A stretch of DNA of 64,000 nt from Nereida sp. MMG025 (GCF_021654165.1 NZ_JAKFZN010000001.1:496001-560000); one strand, 5' to 3'; shown: positions 10,965 through 20,380, numbered from the stretch's first letter. Program-made: numbers and translations. Notes: a model not told the origin generated them from the letters alone.

Positions 10965-11660
10965 ATGCTGACCAAGAAACAATTGGAACTGCTCGAATTC
11001 ATCCAAAATCGGGTGCAGCGTGATGGCGTCCCCCCCAGTTTTGACGAGATGAAAGAAGCGCTCGATCTGCGCTCCAAATCGGGCATTCACCGTCTGATTA
11101 CAGCACTTGAAGAACGCGGGTTTATCCGCCGTTTGGCCCATAAGGCACGTGCCCTTGAAATTGTGAAACTGCCCGAAAGCATGGGCGGTGCGCCGACGTC
11201 GGGCTTCACGCCCAAAGTCATCGAAGGCGACAGGCCCGCCGCAACACCCCCCGCCGCCAACACAGTGACCATCCACGCGACCGAACTGCCGGTGATGGGC
11301 AAGATCGCCGCGGGCGTGCCGATTGAAGCCATTCAACACGCCAGCCATAGTGTTGCTGTTCCGGGCGCTATGCTGTCCGGCCAAGGCAACCACTATGCCC
11401 TTGAAGTTAAAGGCGATTCCATGATCGACGCGGGCATCAATGATGGCGATGTCGTGGTGATCCGCGAAACGTCTGTGGCCGATGACGGTGACATTGTGGT
11501 TGCCCTTGTCGAAGATCAGGAAGCGACGCTGAAACGCTTGCGCAAACACGGCTCGTCCATCGGGCTGGAAGCTGCCAACCCCGCTTATGAGACGCGGATT
11601 CTCCCGGCTGATCGGGTGAAGGTTCAGGGTCGGCTGGTCGGATTGATCCGCACATATTGA
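10965..11660 (+). CDS. lexA: LexA repressor, SOS response
   Basis: A 231-residue repressor. The N-terminal winged helix (residues 1-65, with [21 protein letters not shown] as recognition region) binds the SOS box. The C-terminal S24 domain self-cleaves when RecA is activated. The scissile Ala116-Gly117 (KIAAGVP), the nucleophile Ser152 (KGDSMIDAG) and the general-base Lys190 (EATLKRL) are all present. The start ATG at 10965 is the first in frame after the promoter. The last 37 bp overlap the 3' end of comEC on the other strand. Confidence 0.97.
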   Translation: MLTKKQLELLEFIQNRVQRDGVPPSFDEMKEALDLRSKSGIHRLITALEERGFIRRLAHKARALEIVKLPESMGGAPTSGFTPKVIEGDRPAATPPAANTVTIHATELPVMGKIAAGVPIEAIQHASHSVAVPGAMLSGQGNHYALEVKGDSMIDAGINDGDVVVIRETSVADDGDIVVALVEDQEATLKRLRKHGSSIGLEAANPAYETRILPADRVKVQGRLVGLIRTY

Positions 11661-13783
11661 TCGCCAACGGATTGCGTGGGCAGGGCTTTGACCTGACCAC
11701 GCATCTGGCCAACAAGGTCATCATATCCCGCAGGCACACGGCTCCAGGGTCGGTTGCCCGCCACATCTTGTGCCGTCATCATTTGCCAGCCGTCCTGTGA
11801 AAAGCGCAACGCAACCGCCCCCGTCTGGGCAAGCGTTTCTGGTGTCCACATTCCGCATAGCACCGCCTCTTCGGGCTGCACATTTGCAATAAAAATGAGC
11901 GGGGGTTCACACGAATTCAGCGCATTTACTTGTCTTTTTCCCGCAATTTGCACAAACGGCGTGTTTGTCATGCGCGCCCAACCCGCGGCCGCCTGTTCTT
12001 GGCTCACCTTCAGCGCACCATCATTTTCCAACCAGTTGTCCGCCACAAATCCGTTGCCACGCGCACGGCTGATGACGCGCCCCTGATCGGTCATCACACC
12101 AATCAAACCGCCAGAGCCTGCAATCAGAACATCGGGCCGCTGGCCACTGCCCCAAACCGTCAGAGCAACAAGCCCCACAGCGGGGCCCACCCATTTCCCG
12201 ACACCACGCCATAGCAAAAAGATCACGCCACCCACCGCAATGAGGGGCAAAACAGCAGGCGGCGGCATCGGCACCCCAGACACCGCTTGATCCATCGTGC
12301 CGAAAAAATCAGCGACCGTTAAAATCCAAGTGCAGCCAAGCGCCATCACCTCAAACCCGATCCATGACAGGCCAACAGGCCAAAGCACCGCCGCGATCAC
12401 CGCCCCAGGCACAACGACCATCCCCATGACCGGCACCGCAATGACGTTGGCAAACAACCCCAGATGCACGATCTGGTTGAAGTGGATGGCCGCGATGGGT
12501 GCCGTCGCCGCCCCTGCCACTGCCGACGAGACAACAACCGATAAAATCGGATTGGCCCATCTGGGCAACGGCAGTTGCAAATCACGCAGCAGCCCGAAGG
12601 CCCACACAAGCGCTGCTGTCGCGGCAAACGACATCTGAAAACCGGGCCCGACCAATGCTTCTGGCCGCAAACACAACACAATCAACGCCGCCAGGGCCAC
12701 GGCGCGCAGCGATAACGCACGCCTGTCAACCAACACCGCGCCAAGCATCACGCTGACCATGATAAACGCGCGTTCGGTTGCGACCGATCCACCTGATAGC
12801 CCAAGATAAAAAGCCCCTGCCCCAAGAGCGACAACAGCAGCAATTTTCTTGGGCCGCACCCGCATCGAGACCGCTGGCGCCAGTGCCAGACCTGCCCGCA
12901 CCGCACCAAAGACAACCCCCGTCAACAGCCCCATATGCAGCCCCGAAATGGCCAGCAAATGCGCAAGGTTCGATCGGCGCAGGTTTTGCAAAGTCTGTGC
13001 ATCCATGGCCGATCGGTCCCCTGTGGTCACGGCCATCGCAAAAGCCCCTTCGCGCCCCTGCATCTGTGACAAAACCTCGGTGCTGATCGCCTGCCGTATC
13101 GCGTTGATGCGCAGCGCCAGTCCTTGGGGGGCCGCATCCTCCCACAGTAAAACCGCGTTGCGCGTATAGCCAAACGCACCGATCTGCAAAAACCAGGCGT
13201 GCCGCCTGAAATCAAACCCATAAGGTTCAACAGGGCCGTTGGGCGGCGACAGATGTGCGGTTGTCATAACCCGCTGACCAATCTCTATCGCAGCCGCGGG
13301 CGCGGCCCCATGCAGGCTGATACGCACGCGGCGGGGCGTTTTTGCAGGCGCCACACGCTCAAGATGAACTTGGTCCAAGGTCATGCGCAACGCCCCTGAT
13401 TGGGAGCGATCAAGGGCCACGACCCGCCCTTCAACCGCGCCGTAGTAGCGCCAGTCCAGCACCGGGCCCGCAACCCACTGAGTGCGAAGCGCACCCCCGA
13501 GGATGCCCGCCACAACCAAGGCCAGAAGAACAACAAGCGGCGCAACAAGACGCGGGCCTTTGAACGCCGCCCACACCAGCCCGATAGCGACTGCGCCAAG
13601 CGTCCATAGGGCGCCCCTTGCAGGCTCAGCAGGCAAGGCGAAATACAGCCCGATGCCCAAGGCAAAGCAGACAGGCGCCCAAAGGAACGTCCGATCCCTC
13701 TGCGCTTCCAGTGTTTCGAATAGGATAAGTGGCAAGGACGCCCGTTCCACTTGTTCTTCCACCTCTGCACGATTAGACCCCAC
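11624..13783 (-). CDS. comEC: ComEC/Rec2-family DNA uptake channel protein
   Basis: A polytopic membrane protein of about 719 residues with the DUF4131-like soluble N-domain and the Competence domain ([12 protein letters not shown], many hydrophobic helices). ComEC forms the inner-membrane channel for single-stranded DNA in natural transformation and, in Rhodobacter capsulatus, in uptake of gene-transfer-agent DNA. The usual metallo-beta-lactamase C-domain is not evident. A short diverged tail is present instead, as in other Alphaproteobacteria. The start is uncertain: the open frame continues into gltX. I chose the GTG at 13783; GTG at 13750 is an alternative. It overlaps lexA at its 3' end. 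Confidence 0.88.
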   Translation of the reverse strand: MGSNRAEVEEQVERASLPLILFETLEAQRDRTFLWAPVCFALGIGLYFALPAEPARGALWTLGAVAIGLVWAAFKGPRLVAPLVVLLALVVAGILGGALRTQWVAGPVLDWRYYGAVEGRVVALDRSQSGALRMTLDQVHLERVAPAKTPRRVRISLHGAAPAAAIEIGQRVMTTAHLSPPNGPVEPYGFDFRRHAWFLQIGAFGYTRNAVLLWEDAAPQGLALRINAIRQAISTEVLSQMQGREGAFAMAVTTGDRSAMDAQTLQNLRRSNLAHLLAISGLHMGLLTGVVFGAVRAGLALAPAVSMRVRPKKIAAVVALGAGAFYLGLSGGSVATERAFIMVSVMLGAVLVDRRALSLRAVALAALIVLCLRPEALVGPGFQMSFAATAALVWAFGLLRDLQLPLPRWANPILSVVVSSAVAGAATAPIAAIHFNQIVHLGLFANVIAVPVMGMVVVPGAVIAAVLWPVGLSWIGFEVMALGCTWILTVADFFGTMDQAVSGVPMPPPAVLPLIAVGGVIFLLWRGVGKWVGPAVGLVALTVWGSGQRPDVLIAGSGGLIGVMTDQGRVISRARGNGFVADNWLENDGALKVSQEQAAAGWARMTNTPFVQIAGKRQVNALNSCEPPLIFIANVQPEEAVLCGMWTPETLAQTGAVALRFSQDGWQMMTAQDVAGNRPWSRVPAGYDDLVGQMRGQVKALPTQSVGDQYVRINPTSRP

Positions 13784-13825
13784 CTGACTTACCCCAATCA
13801 CGGTTACCCAAAGGTTAATGCCCTC

Positions 13826-15229
13826 ATGACAGTCGTTACCCGCTTCGCGCCCTCGCCCACTGGTTTTCTGCATATCGGCGGTGCGCGCACCGCGCTGTTC
13901 AACTGGCTTTATGCCCGCGGACGCGGTGGCAAATTCCTGCTGCGCATTGAGGATACCGACCGTGAACGCTCGACCCCCGAAGCAACCGATGCGATTTTGC
14001 GCGGCATGGCGTGGCTCGGGCTTGATCACGATGGCGATGTGGTCAGCCAGTTCGACAACGCCCCGCGGCACGCCCAAGTGGCGCATGACTTGCTGGCGCA
14101 GGGCAAGGCCTACAAATGCTTTAGCACCCAAGACGAGATTGCCGCCTTCCGCGAGGCGGCCAAGGCCGATGGGCGCAGCACATTGTTCCGCTCGCCCTGG
14201 CGCGATGCGGATGCTGCCACCCACCCGGATGCGCCGTTTGTCGTGCGCATCAAAGCCCCACAAGACGGCACAACCGTGATCCGCGATCAGGTGCAAGGCG
14301 ACGTCACCATCCGCAATGACCAGCTGGACGATATGGTTTTGCTGCGCAGCGATGGCACACCTGTCTATATGCTGGCCGTCGTGGTGGATGATTACGATAT
14401 GGGCGTGACCCATGTCATTCGCGGCGATGATCACCTGAACAACGCCGCGCGCCAGATGATGATTTATCAAGCAATGGGATGGACCCTGCCCACCTACGCC
14501 CATATCCCGCTTTTGCACGGGGCAGACGGCAAGAAACTGTCCAAACGCCACGGCGCGTTGGGCGTCGAAGAATACCAGGCGATGGGGTATTCGGCGGCCG
14601 GTATGCGCAATTATCTGGCCCGTCTGGGATGGAGCCACGGCGACGACGAAGTCTTTACCGACGCGCAAGCCAAAGACTGGTTTGATCTGGGCGGCATCGG
14701 CAAAAGCCCTGCACGGTTTGACTTCAAAAAACTCGACAGCATCAACAGCGCGCAGGTCGCTATGGCGGATGACGCTGCACTGCGGCAGGAAATCGAGGCT
14801 TTCTTGGCCGTCACAGATGCGGCTCCTTTGTCGCAGGCGCAATCAGACGGGTTGGAACGTGCGATGTATTGCCTCAAGGAACGGGCCAAGCATTTCCCTG
14901 ATCTGCTTGAAAAGGCTCACTTTATTCTGACGAAACGCCCCTTGGACGTGGATGCAAAGGCCGCAAAGCAGCTTAATGCGGTATCCATTGGTATACTGAA
15001 GGAATTGACGCCGCATTTGCAAACTGTTAGCTGGTCCAGAGACGCATTGGAGGAGGCCGCCAACGCCATCTGCGAAGCCCACGAGATCGGGTTTGGTAAG
15101 CTGGCAGGGCCCTTGCGGGCGGCCCTTGCAGGGCGCGCTGTCACCCCATCGGTCTTTGATATGATGCTCGTTTTGGGGCGCGATGAAACCATCGCCCGTT
15201 TGAACGAAGCGCACGCTGCTGACATCTGA
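13826..15229 (+). CDS. gltX: Glutamate--tRNA ligase
   Basis: Class I aminoacyl-tRNA synthetase of 467 residues. It has the HIGH-type signature [12 protein letters not shown] (residues 11-22) and the KMSKS-type KKLSKRHGA (residues 236-244), plus [10 protein letters not shown] and [14 protein letters not shown] start at the ATG at 13826 directly before [10 protein letters not shown]; an upstream in-frame ATG at 13751 would overlap comEC. Alphaproteobacteria often have two GltX paralogues and lack GlnRS, so this copy may be discriminating or may also form Glu-tRNAGln. The sequence does not decide. Confidence 0.95.
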   Translation: MTVVTRFAPSPTGFLHIGGARTALFNWLYARGRGGKFLLRIEDTDRERSTPEATDAILRGMAWLGLDHDGDVVSQFDNAPRHAQVAHDLLAQGKAYKCFSTQDEIAAFREAAKADGRSTLFRSPWRDADAATHPDAPFVVRIKAPQDGTTVIRDQVQGDVTIRNDQLDDMVLLRSDGTPVYMLAVVVDDYDMGVTHVIRGDDHLNNAARQMMIYQAMGWTLPTYAHIPLLHGADGKKLSKRHGALGVEEYQAMGYSAAGMRNYLARLGWSHGDDEVFTDAQAKDWFDLGGIGKSPARFDFKKLDSINSAQVAMADDAALRQEIEAFLAVTDAAPLSQAQSDGLERAMYCLKERAKHFPDLLEKAHFILTKRPLDVDAKAAKQLNAVSIGILKELTPHLQTVSWSRDALEEAANAICEAHEIGFGKLAGPLRAALAGRAVTPSVFDMMLVLGRDETIARLNEAHAADI

Positions 15230-15232
15230 TCG

Positions 15233-15249
15233 TTACGCATCCTGCGTAA
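15233..15249. repeat. Short palindrome between gltX and gltA
   Basis: The perfect inverted repeat TTACGCA-TCC-TGCGTAA lies just after the gltX stop and about 75 bp before gltA. It has no T-run, so a simple terminator is unlikely. It could be an operator for gltA, but no regulator is recognised. Confidence 0.4.
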
Positions 15250-15321
15250 ACCGTCGTTGAAGGTCGCATACTGAACACGTGTGTCCACATGGGGCACACC
15301 TTGCTAGGAAGGGACGCTCGC

Positions 15322-16617
15322 ATGCCAGAAAGCACCAAAACCGCAACACTCACCTTTGACGACAAATCCATCGAATTGCCGATGTATGCGCCGACCGTGG
15401 GTCCAGAGGTGATCGACATTCGCAAGCTTTATGCCGAAGGCAAAGTGTTTACCTATGATCCCGGTTTCACCTCAACAGCCGCTTGCGACAGCACCATCAC
15501 CTTTATTGATGGCGGCAAAGGCGAATTGCTGCACCGTGGCTACCCTATCGACCAACTGGCCGAAAAATCGCACTACCTCGAGGTCTGCTACCTACTGCTC
15601 TACGGAGAGCTGCCATCGGCCACAGCCCTCGAAGAATTTGAGACGACAATCACCCGTCACACGATGCTGCACGAGCAGATGATGAACTTCTTCCGCGGCT
15701 TCCGCCGTGACGCGCACCCGATGGCTGTTATGACGGGCGTTGTCGGGGCCATGTCCGCCTTCTATCACGACAGCACCGACATCGCTGATCCGCGCCAGCG
15801 CGAGATTGCAAGCCACCGCTTGATCGCCAAAATGCCCACAATCGCGGCGATGGCCTATAAATACACCATCGGTCAGCCGTTTGTGTATCCGCGCAATGAT
15901 CTGGACTATTCTTCCAACTTCCTGCGCATGTGTTTTGCAGTCCCCGCCGAAGACTACGAGGTGAACCCGATCCTCAGCCGCGCGATGGACCGCATCTTTA
16001 CGCTGCATGCCGATCACGAACAAAACGCTTCAACCTCGACCGTGCGTCTGGCGTCGTCGTCAGGGGCCAACCCCTTTGCCTGTATTGCCGCCGGCATTGC
16101 CTGCCTTTGGGGCCCTGCCCACGGTGGCGCGAACCAAGCCTGCCTAGAAATGCTCAAGGAAATTGGCAGCGTTGAGCGTATCCCCGAATATATCGCCCGC
16201 GCCAAGGACAAGGATGATCCCTTCCGCCTGATGGGCTTTGGCCACCGCGTCTACAAAAACTTCGATCCGCGCGCCAAAGTGATGAAGCAATCCGCCGACG
16301 AGGTGCTTGATCTTCTGGGTGTCGAAAACAACCCGATCCTTCAGGTTGCCAAAGAGCTTGAGAAAGCCGCCCTCGAAGATCCGTATTTCGCAGATAAGAA
16401 ACTGTTCCCGAACGTCGATTTCTACTCGGGCATCATTCTTGAGGCGATGGGTTTCCCGACATCCATGTTCACCCCCATCTTTGCGCTGTCGCGCACCGTG
16501 GGCTGGATTTCGCAGTGGAAAGAAATGATCAGCGATCCGGGCATGAAAATCGGCCGCCCCCGCCAGCTTTATTGCGGCGAAACACTGCGCGATTACGTCG
16601 ATATCGAACAGCGCTGA
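15322..16617 (+). CDS. gltA: Citrate synthase (type II)
   Basis: Condenses oxaloacetate and acetyl-CoA at the entry to the TCA cycle. The 431-residue length fits the large Gram-negative (hexameric, NADH-sensitive) type. Catalytic motifs are present: [11 protein letters not shown] (His), [10 protein letters not shown] (His) and [13 protein letters not shown], with the active-site Asp region in [13 protein letters not shown]. The frame opens at 15289, but an AGGAAGGGA ribosome site at 15306 points to the ATG at 15322 ([10 protein letters not shown]). A strong terminator follows the gene. Confidence 0.97.
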   Translation: MPESTKTATLTFDDKSIELPMYAPTVGPEVIDIRKLYAEGKVFTYDPGFTSTAACDSTITFIDGGKGELLHRGYPIDQLAEKSHYLEVCYLLLYGELPSATALEEFETTITRHTMLHEQMMNFFRGFRRDAHPMAVMTGVVGAMSAFYHDSTDIADPRQREIASHRLIAKMPTIAAMAYKYTIGQPFVYPRNDLDYSSNFLRMCFAVPAEDYEVNPILSRAMDRIFTLHADHEQNASTSTVRLASSSGANPFACIAAGIACLWGPAHGGANQACLEMLKEIGSVERIPEYIARAKDKDDPFRLMGFGHRVYKNFDPRAKVMKQSADEVLDLLGVENNPILQVAKELEKAALEDPYFADKKLFPNVDFYSGIILEAMGFPTSMFTPIFALSRTVGWISQWKEMISDPGMKIGRPRQLYCGETLRDYVDIEQR

Positions 16618-16640
16618 TCCCGCGATCACATCCCGATTTG

Positions 16641-16672
16641 AAAGGCCGCATCCCCGCATGCGGCCTTTTCTT
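16641..16672 (+). terminator. Rho-independent terminator of gltA
   Basis: The perfect 11-bp stem AAAGGCCGCAT / ATGCGGCCTTT with a 6-nt loop is followed by TTTCTTT, 23 bp after the gltA stop. Confidence 0.9.
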
Positions 16673-16770
16673 TGGCAAGATGCACAGCGATTGCGCGCGT
16701 GGGGCGAAACAATGCGGATTACTGACGGGGAATTGTTCCCGATTTCGTCCAGATTTAACACATTTTTGTC

Positions 16771-16785
16771 TTAACTATTCCTTAA
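16771..16785 (+). promoter_or_regulatory. CtrA-type box TTAA-N7-TTAA
   Basis: TTAA-CTATTCC-TTAA matches the full CtrA consensus spacing (TTAA-N7-TTAA). It lies 52 bp before the ATG of the RTX protein gene, a plausible activator or -35 position. CtrA controls motility, gene-transfer-agent and surface genes in Rhodobacterales. The match is exact, but TTAA is common in AT-rich spacers, so function is inferred. Confidence 0.6.
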
Positions 16786-16836
16786 TCAGACAAGGGCGGA
16801 TATCCTGACCCAAATATACTGGGATGGGAAACCGAC

Positions 16837-18222
16837 ATGCTTGCTCTTGCGACACTGATACTTATACCGATTGCCTTCGATATTCTCTTCTTGGGAAACC
16901 TGTTTGGCGATGACGATGATGATGGCCCCAACGAGCCTAATCCAACCGACGAAGCCGTAGAACTGACATCTGCTGGCGACTTCTTTTTCGGCGATGCCAA
17001 CAACGAAGAAATCGCAGCACGCGGCGGCAATGATGTTGTGCATGGCGCCTCGGGCGATGATGTGCTGTTGGGCGGCAAAGGGGATGACATTCTCAGCGGT
17101 GGCGCTGGTCAGGACCGTGTCTTTGGCGGCGTCGACGACGATATCCTGCATGGCAACCGCGGCGACGACCTGTTGGTCGGTGGCGACGGCGATGATTATC
17201 TTCTGGGCGGCGAAGGCGCTGACCGCATGTTTGGTGGCGCAGATGACGATTTCCTTGAAGGTGGCAAGGGTGACGACTCGGTCTTTGGTGGCGTCGGTGA
17301 TGATACGCTGACAGGCGATGCCTTCTTTGATAACTTCCAGGGTCTCGACGAATTGCGCGACCTGCGCGAAGACCGTGCGGCTTCCGAACCTGCCCCGATT
17401 GTTGCAGCCGAAGAAGAAGAAGCTGAGGTCGAAGGCGAAGCCGACCCGACCGCCCCAACCGACGTTGAAGAAGTAGCCGAAGACATGGCCGGCGAAGAGA
17501 CTGAGGGTGCGGCTGACGAAGAAGAGGCAACCGAAGAAGAAGCTGTTGTTGCCGAAGCAGAAGCAGAAGCAACCGACGCAGAGGTTGAGGAAGCCGTCGA
17601 AGCCGTGGCCGCAGCGACGGTCATCACCAATGACTTCACCGATGGCGCTGGCACCGACCTGCTGAGCGGCGGGTTAGGCAACGATACGCTGATCCTTGGC
17701 GCGACCGACGTGGGTGTCGGCGGCGAAGGCGAAGATATCTTTGCTGTGCTGGCAGGCGACGCGCGTGCCGAAGGCGGCGCTGCTGTCATCACCGACTTCA
17801 CCCCAGAGGACGATACAATCGTCATCGCCTTGCCCGCAGGGGCCGCCGCTGGTGCGATCACCTTTGATCAGAACTTTGCAGAAGCTGCCGTGGCCGAACC
17901 AACGGATGCCGAAGAAGGTGAAGCGACAGAAGGCGAAGCGACTGAGGGCGAAGCGACTGGGGGCGAAGCGACAGAAGCCGAAACCCCAGTGGTCGAAGCG
18001 ACTGAAGCAGAAGCGGCCGAAACAGACGAACCCGTGGTTGAAGCCGTGGCCGAGGCAACCGACGAAGCCGCTGAGGCCGAGGTCGCGGCACCGGCTGTTC
18101 CCGATGGGACCTTCATCTTGCTGGACGGCGAACCAATTGCCTTTGTTGTGGGTGCAACGGCCCAAACACTGGCAGCCGCAGACCTTCAGTTCATCTCGAA
18201 CGATGTCGACGTTCCGCTGTAA
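16837..18222 (+). CDS. Membrane-anchored acidic RTX (hemolysin-type calcium-binding) protein
   Basis: A 461-residue, extremely acidic protein. Order: a hydrophobic N-terminus (residues 1-24, likely uncleaved anchor or signal); an Asp cluster; about ten RTX nonapeptides of GGxGxD type (about residues 60-160); a first Glu/Ala-rich linker (about 180-265); a second short RTX block with a serralysin-like segment ITDFTPEDDTIVI; a second acidic insert built from GEATE repeats (about 361-380); and a C-terminal strand region ending in FILLDGEPIAFVVG. Calcium-dependent folding outside the cell is expected for RTX. No catalytic domain, T1SS genes or typical large-toxin region are visible, so its job is unknown. 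A CtrA-like box precedes it. Confidence 0.8.
   Translation: MLALATLILIPIAFDILFLGNLFGDDDDDGPNEPNPTDEAVELTSAGDFFFGDANNEEIAARGGNDVVHGASGDDVLLGGKGDDILSGGAGQDRVFGGVDDDILHGNRGDDLLVGGDGDDYLLGGEGADRMFGGADDDFLEGGKGDDSVFGGVGDDTLTGDAFFDNFQGLDELRDLREDRAASEPAPIVAAEEEEAEVEGEADPTAPTDVEEVAEDMAGEETEGAADEEEATEEEAVVAEAEAEATDAEVEEAVEAVAAATVITNDFTDGAGTDLLSGGLGNDTLILGATDVGVGGEGEDIFAVLAGDARAEGGAAVITDFTPEDDTIVIALPAGAAAGAITFDQNFAEAAVAEPTDAEEGEATEGEATEGEATGGEATEAETPVVEATEAEAAETDEPVVEAVAEATDEAAEAEVAAPAVPDGTFILLDGEPIAFVVGATAQTLAAADLQFISNDVDVPL
17917..17976 (+). repeat. Four tandem 15-bp repeats inside the RTX gene
   Basis: Four consecutive units of GGCGAAGCGACTGAG type (17917, 17932, 17947, 17962), differing at a few third or second codon positions, encode GEATE-GEATE-GEATG-GEATE. 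They keep frame, so copy-number change would alter the length of the acidic linker without breaking the gene. Confidence 0.9.
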
Positions 18223-18263
18223 TACCGAACGGAAAACGCGACTGATTTGTCGCACTGAAAAAT

Positions 18264-18310
18264 CGCGCTCCAACCCTATTTATCTAATCAGATAAGGGTT
18301 TTGGAGCGCG
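18264..18310 (+). promoter_or_regulatory. Long imperfect palindrome covering the aox ribosome binding site
   Basis: The left arm 18264-18285 (CGCGCTCCAA..CCCTATTTATCT) and right arm 18290-18310 (AGATAAGGGTTTTGGAGCGCG) pair almost completely around a 4-nt AATC loop, with only two small bulges. The right arm contains GGAG (18303-18306), the only good Shine-Dalgarno for the ATG at 18317. In RNA this hairpin would hide the SD. In DNA the core TTATCT-N4-AGATAA could be an operator. It could also act partly as a terminator for the RTX gene. Confidence 0.65.
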
Positions 18311-18316
18311 AATTTT

Positions 18317-18970
18317 ATGAAACACCACCATGACTTTTCGACCTTGGAAGACCACTTCCAAACGGTCCATCACGAACCACAGGACATCCACGACCGGATC
18401 GCCCTGCGCTTTGTGAAATTCCTACGGGTCTTTGCCGATAAATTCTTTGCAGGCCGCTACGGGCACCGCGCTGTGGTGCTCGAAACCGTGGCCGCGGTGC
18501 CTGGCATGGTGGGGGGATTGTTGCAACACCTCAAAGCTATCCGTCACATCCGCGATGACCAAGGCTGGATCAAAGAACTGATCGAAGAGGCCGACAACGA
18601 GCGGATGCATCTGATGACATTCATCCATATCGCAGAGCCGTCGCGCTTTGAACGATGGGTTATTATGATCACGCAGGCAATCTTTTATAACTTCTACTTT
18701 TTCCTCTACCTCTTTGCCCCCAAAACAGCACACCGCGTTGTGGGATATCTCGAAGAGGAAGCCGTGATCAGCTATACGCAATACCTTGAGCAGATTGATG
18801 CGGGCACAGTGGAAAACGTCCCTGCCCCCCAAATCGCAAAGGACTACTGGGGGCTGGCAGAGGATGCGCGATTGCGTGAAGTCGTTCTGGTCATCCGCGC
18901 GGATGAGGCAGAGCACCGGGATACAAACCACGCTTTTGCCAATGCCATCCAATCAGGCGAACACGTCTAA
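18317..18970 (+). CDS. aox: Alternative oxidase (cyanide-insensitive ubiquinol oxidase)
   Basis: A 217-residue membrane-bound diiron protein that oxidises ubiquinol and reduces oxygen to water without pumping protons. All iron ligands of the family are present: Glu56 (LETVAA), Glu95 and His98 (NERMHL), the Glu in LEEEA (about 147), and Glu197 and His200 (RADEAEH). Two hydrophobic helices are visible (about 55-75 and 114-134). It is shorter at the N-terminus than mitochondrial AOX and lacks the regulatory cysteine region. It stands alone between an RTX gene and a convergent hydratase, with its ribosome site inside a palindrome. Bacterial AOX often respond to nitric oxide or oxidative stress (family knowledge). 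Confidence 0.95.
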   Translation: MKHHHDFSTLEDHFQTVHHEPQDIHDRIALRFVKFLRVFADKFFAGRYGHRAVVLETVAAVPGMVGGLLQHLKAIRHIRDDQGWIKELIEEADNERMHLMTFIHIAEPSRFERWVIMITQAIFYNFYFFLYLFAPKTAHRVVGYLEEEAVISYTQYLEQIDAGTVENVPAPQIAKDYWGLAEDARLREVVLVIRADEAEHRDTNHAFANAIQSGEHV

Positions 18971-18981
18971 CTGTGTTCCGG

Positions 18982-19038
18982 GCGCAAGACTATTCCAGAA
19001 TAGTCTTGCGCGCCGAAAAACCTTCTTGAAGGTTTTTC
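18982..19038. terminator. Double hairpin, bidirectional terminator between aox and the hydratase
   Basis: Two perfect inverted repeats stand side by side. GCGCAAGACTATTC/GAATAGTCTTGCGC (18982-19011) has a CA centre. GAAAAACCTTC/GAAGGTTTTTC (19015-19038) has a TT centre. They sit between convergent stops (18970 and 19044). The second arm ends in T5, so it can terminate in both directions. The layout matches the palindrome array at 39.27-39.36 kb. Confidence 0.8.
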
Positions 19039-19043
19039 CCGCC

Positions 19044-19820
19044 CTAACGTCCTTCGAAGTTTGCAGGCCGCTTTTCAAGGAAGGCCAGCACGCCTTCTTT
19101 GAAGTCTCGGGTTTCACCGCACGCGCCTTGCAACTGGGCTTCAAGTGTCAGCTGATCTTCCAGCGTGTTTTCGAACGAGCTGCGGATCGCTGTTTTCAGA
19201 TGTTTATAGGTTTGCGTCGGTCCAGCCGCCAAATGTGCCGCGCGGGCCTTCCAATGGGCCTCAAACGCATCGTCTGCGATGGCTTCATAGATCATGCCCC
19301 AATCGCTGGCTTGTTCGGCGCTGATCTTATCTGCAAAAAGAGCAGCGCCCATGGCTTTGGCCGCCCCCATCTGGCGCGGCAGCCAGTAGGTGCCGCCTGC
19401 ATCAGGGATCAGGCCGATGCGCGTGAAGGCTTGCAAAAAGAACGCTGATTGCGTGGCAATGACGACATCCGCCGCAAGGGCAAGGTTGGCCCCTGCCCCC
19501 GCCGCGGCGCCGTTTACCGCGGAAATGGTCGGCACGGGGCAGTCAAAAATAGCCTCAAGCATGGGCACATATTCATCGCGCAAAGTGCGTTCCAGATCCA
19601 GACTGGCCGCAGAGCCACCATCGCCAAGGTCTTGGCCTGAACAAAAAGCGCCACCAGAGCCCGTCAGCACAACAACACGTGCATCTTTGGCGCCTGCTTT
19701 TACCGCGTGGGTCAGCTCGGCCCGCATCAACCCGTTCAGGGCGTTTTTCACCTCGGGACGGTTCAGTGTGATGGTGGCGATGTTGTCGGCCACATCGTAG
19801 CGGATCATTTCATAATGCAT
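19044..19820 (-). CDS. Enoyl-CoA hydratase/isomerase family protein, PaaG-like
   Basis: Crotonase-fold protein of 258 residues with the oxyanion-hole segments GAFCSGQDL and GAAAGAGANLALA. FTRIGLIPDAGGTYWLPR resembles PaaG (2-(1,2-epoxy-1,2-dihydrophenyl)acetyl-CoA isomerase), with an Asp in place of the catalytic Glu of true hydratases. No other paa genes are nearby, so phenylacetate degradation is suggested by motif only. General fatty-acid isomerase activity is an alternative. It is convergent with aox; the shared terminator lies at 18982-19038. Confidence 0.85.
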   Translation of the reverse strand: MHYEMIRYDVADNIATITLNRPEVKNALNGLMRAELTHAVKAGAKDARVVVLTGSGGAFCSGQDLGDGGSAASLDLERTLRDEYVPMLEAIFDCPVPTISAVNGAAAGAGANLALAADVVIATQSAFFLQAFTRIGLIPDAGGTYWLPRQMGAAKAMGAALFADKISAEQASDWGMIYEAIADDAFEAHWKARAAHLAAGPTQTYKHLKTAIRSSFENTLEDQLTLEAQLQGACGETRDFKEGVLAFLEKRPANFEGR

Positions 19821-19912
19821 CAGGTGCAGTCCTTTATTCGGCGTGTCCTGAACACTTTAGTTTACCTGCCCCAAAGGGGAAGCCGAACAGCCAAGGAAAT
19901 CGCACCAAGACG

Positions 19913-20380
19913 CTACGTTTTGTCAGAATTCTCGCCGATCAGGTCGTTCAGCCGCGCAAGTTCTTCGTCCGACAGAGTCGCGGCTTCGGCGCGGCCTTCG
20001 TCCGATCGACCGCGCAGATAGGTCGCGGCAACACCGCCCGCCAAAAGCAGCATGATCGGCCCTGCCAACCACAACAGCCATGTGGAGCCTTTCACAGGCG
20101 GGTTCAGCAACACGTATTCGCCATAGCGTTCGACCAGAAAGGCGATGGCCTGCGCATCAGTATCGCCTGCCACAAGCCGTTCGCGCAGCACCAGACGCAG
20201 GTCGCGGGCGACCTCTGCGCTGGATTCGTCGATGCTTTCGTTACGGCAGACCGGGCAACGCAGCCCTTTGGAAAGCTCGCGCGCGCGGTCTTCCAAAACC
20301 GGATCGCTGAGCACCTCGTCGGGCTGCACCGCAAAAACGGGTGTCGCCAAAAGGCACAAGATCAACAGCAGTCGTTTCAT
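19913..20380 (-). CDS. ccmH: Cytochrome c maturation protein CcmH
   Basis: Thiol-disulfide protein of heme ligation, about 155 residues. It has a signal peptide (MKRLLLILCLLATPVFA), the heme-chaperone motif LRCPVCRNESID with Cys42 and Cys45, and a C-terminal membrane segment (WLLWLAGPIMLLLAGGVAA). It reduces apocytochrome c cysteines for heme attachment together with CcmF. The frame is open further upstream, but the signal peptide fixes the ATG at 20380, which overlaps the ccmF stop. Confidence 0.95.
   Translation of the reverse strand: MKRLLLILCLLATPVFAVQPDEVLSDPVLEDRARELSKGLRCPVCRNESIDESSAEVARDLRLVLRERLVAGDTDAQAIAFLVERYGEYVLLNPPVKGSTWLLWLAGPIMLLLAGGVAATYLRGRSDEGRAEAATLSDEELARLNDLIGENSDKT

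Noticed and set aside
13784-14842. N-terminal extension of the comEC frame over gltX
   Set aside because: The extra 350 residues lie antisense to gltX, lack hydrophobic helices and are shadow coding. ComEC family length is met from the GTG near 13783.
17196-18116. Long antisense frames within the RTX gene
   Set aside because: They are Ser/Ala/Pro low-complexity mirrors of the biased acidic repeats and have no start context.
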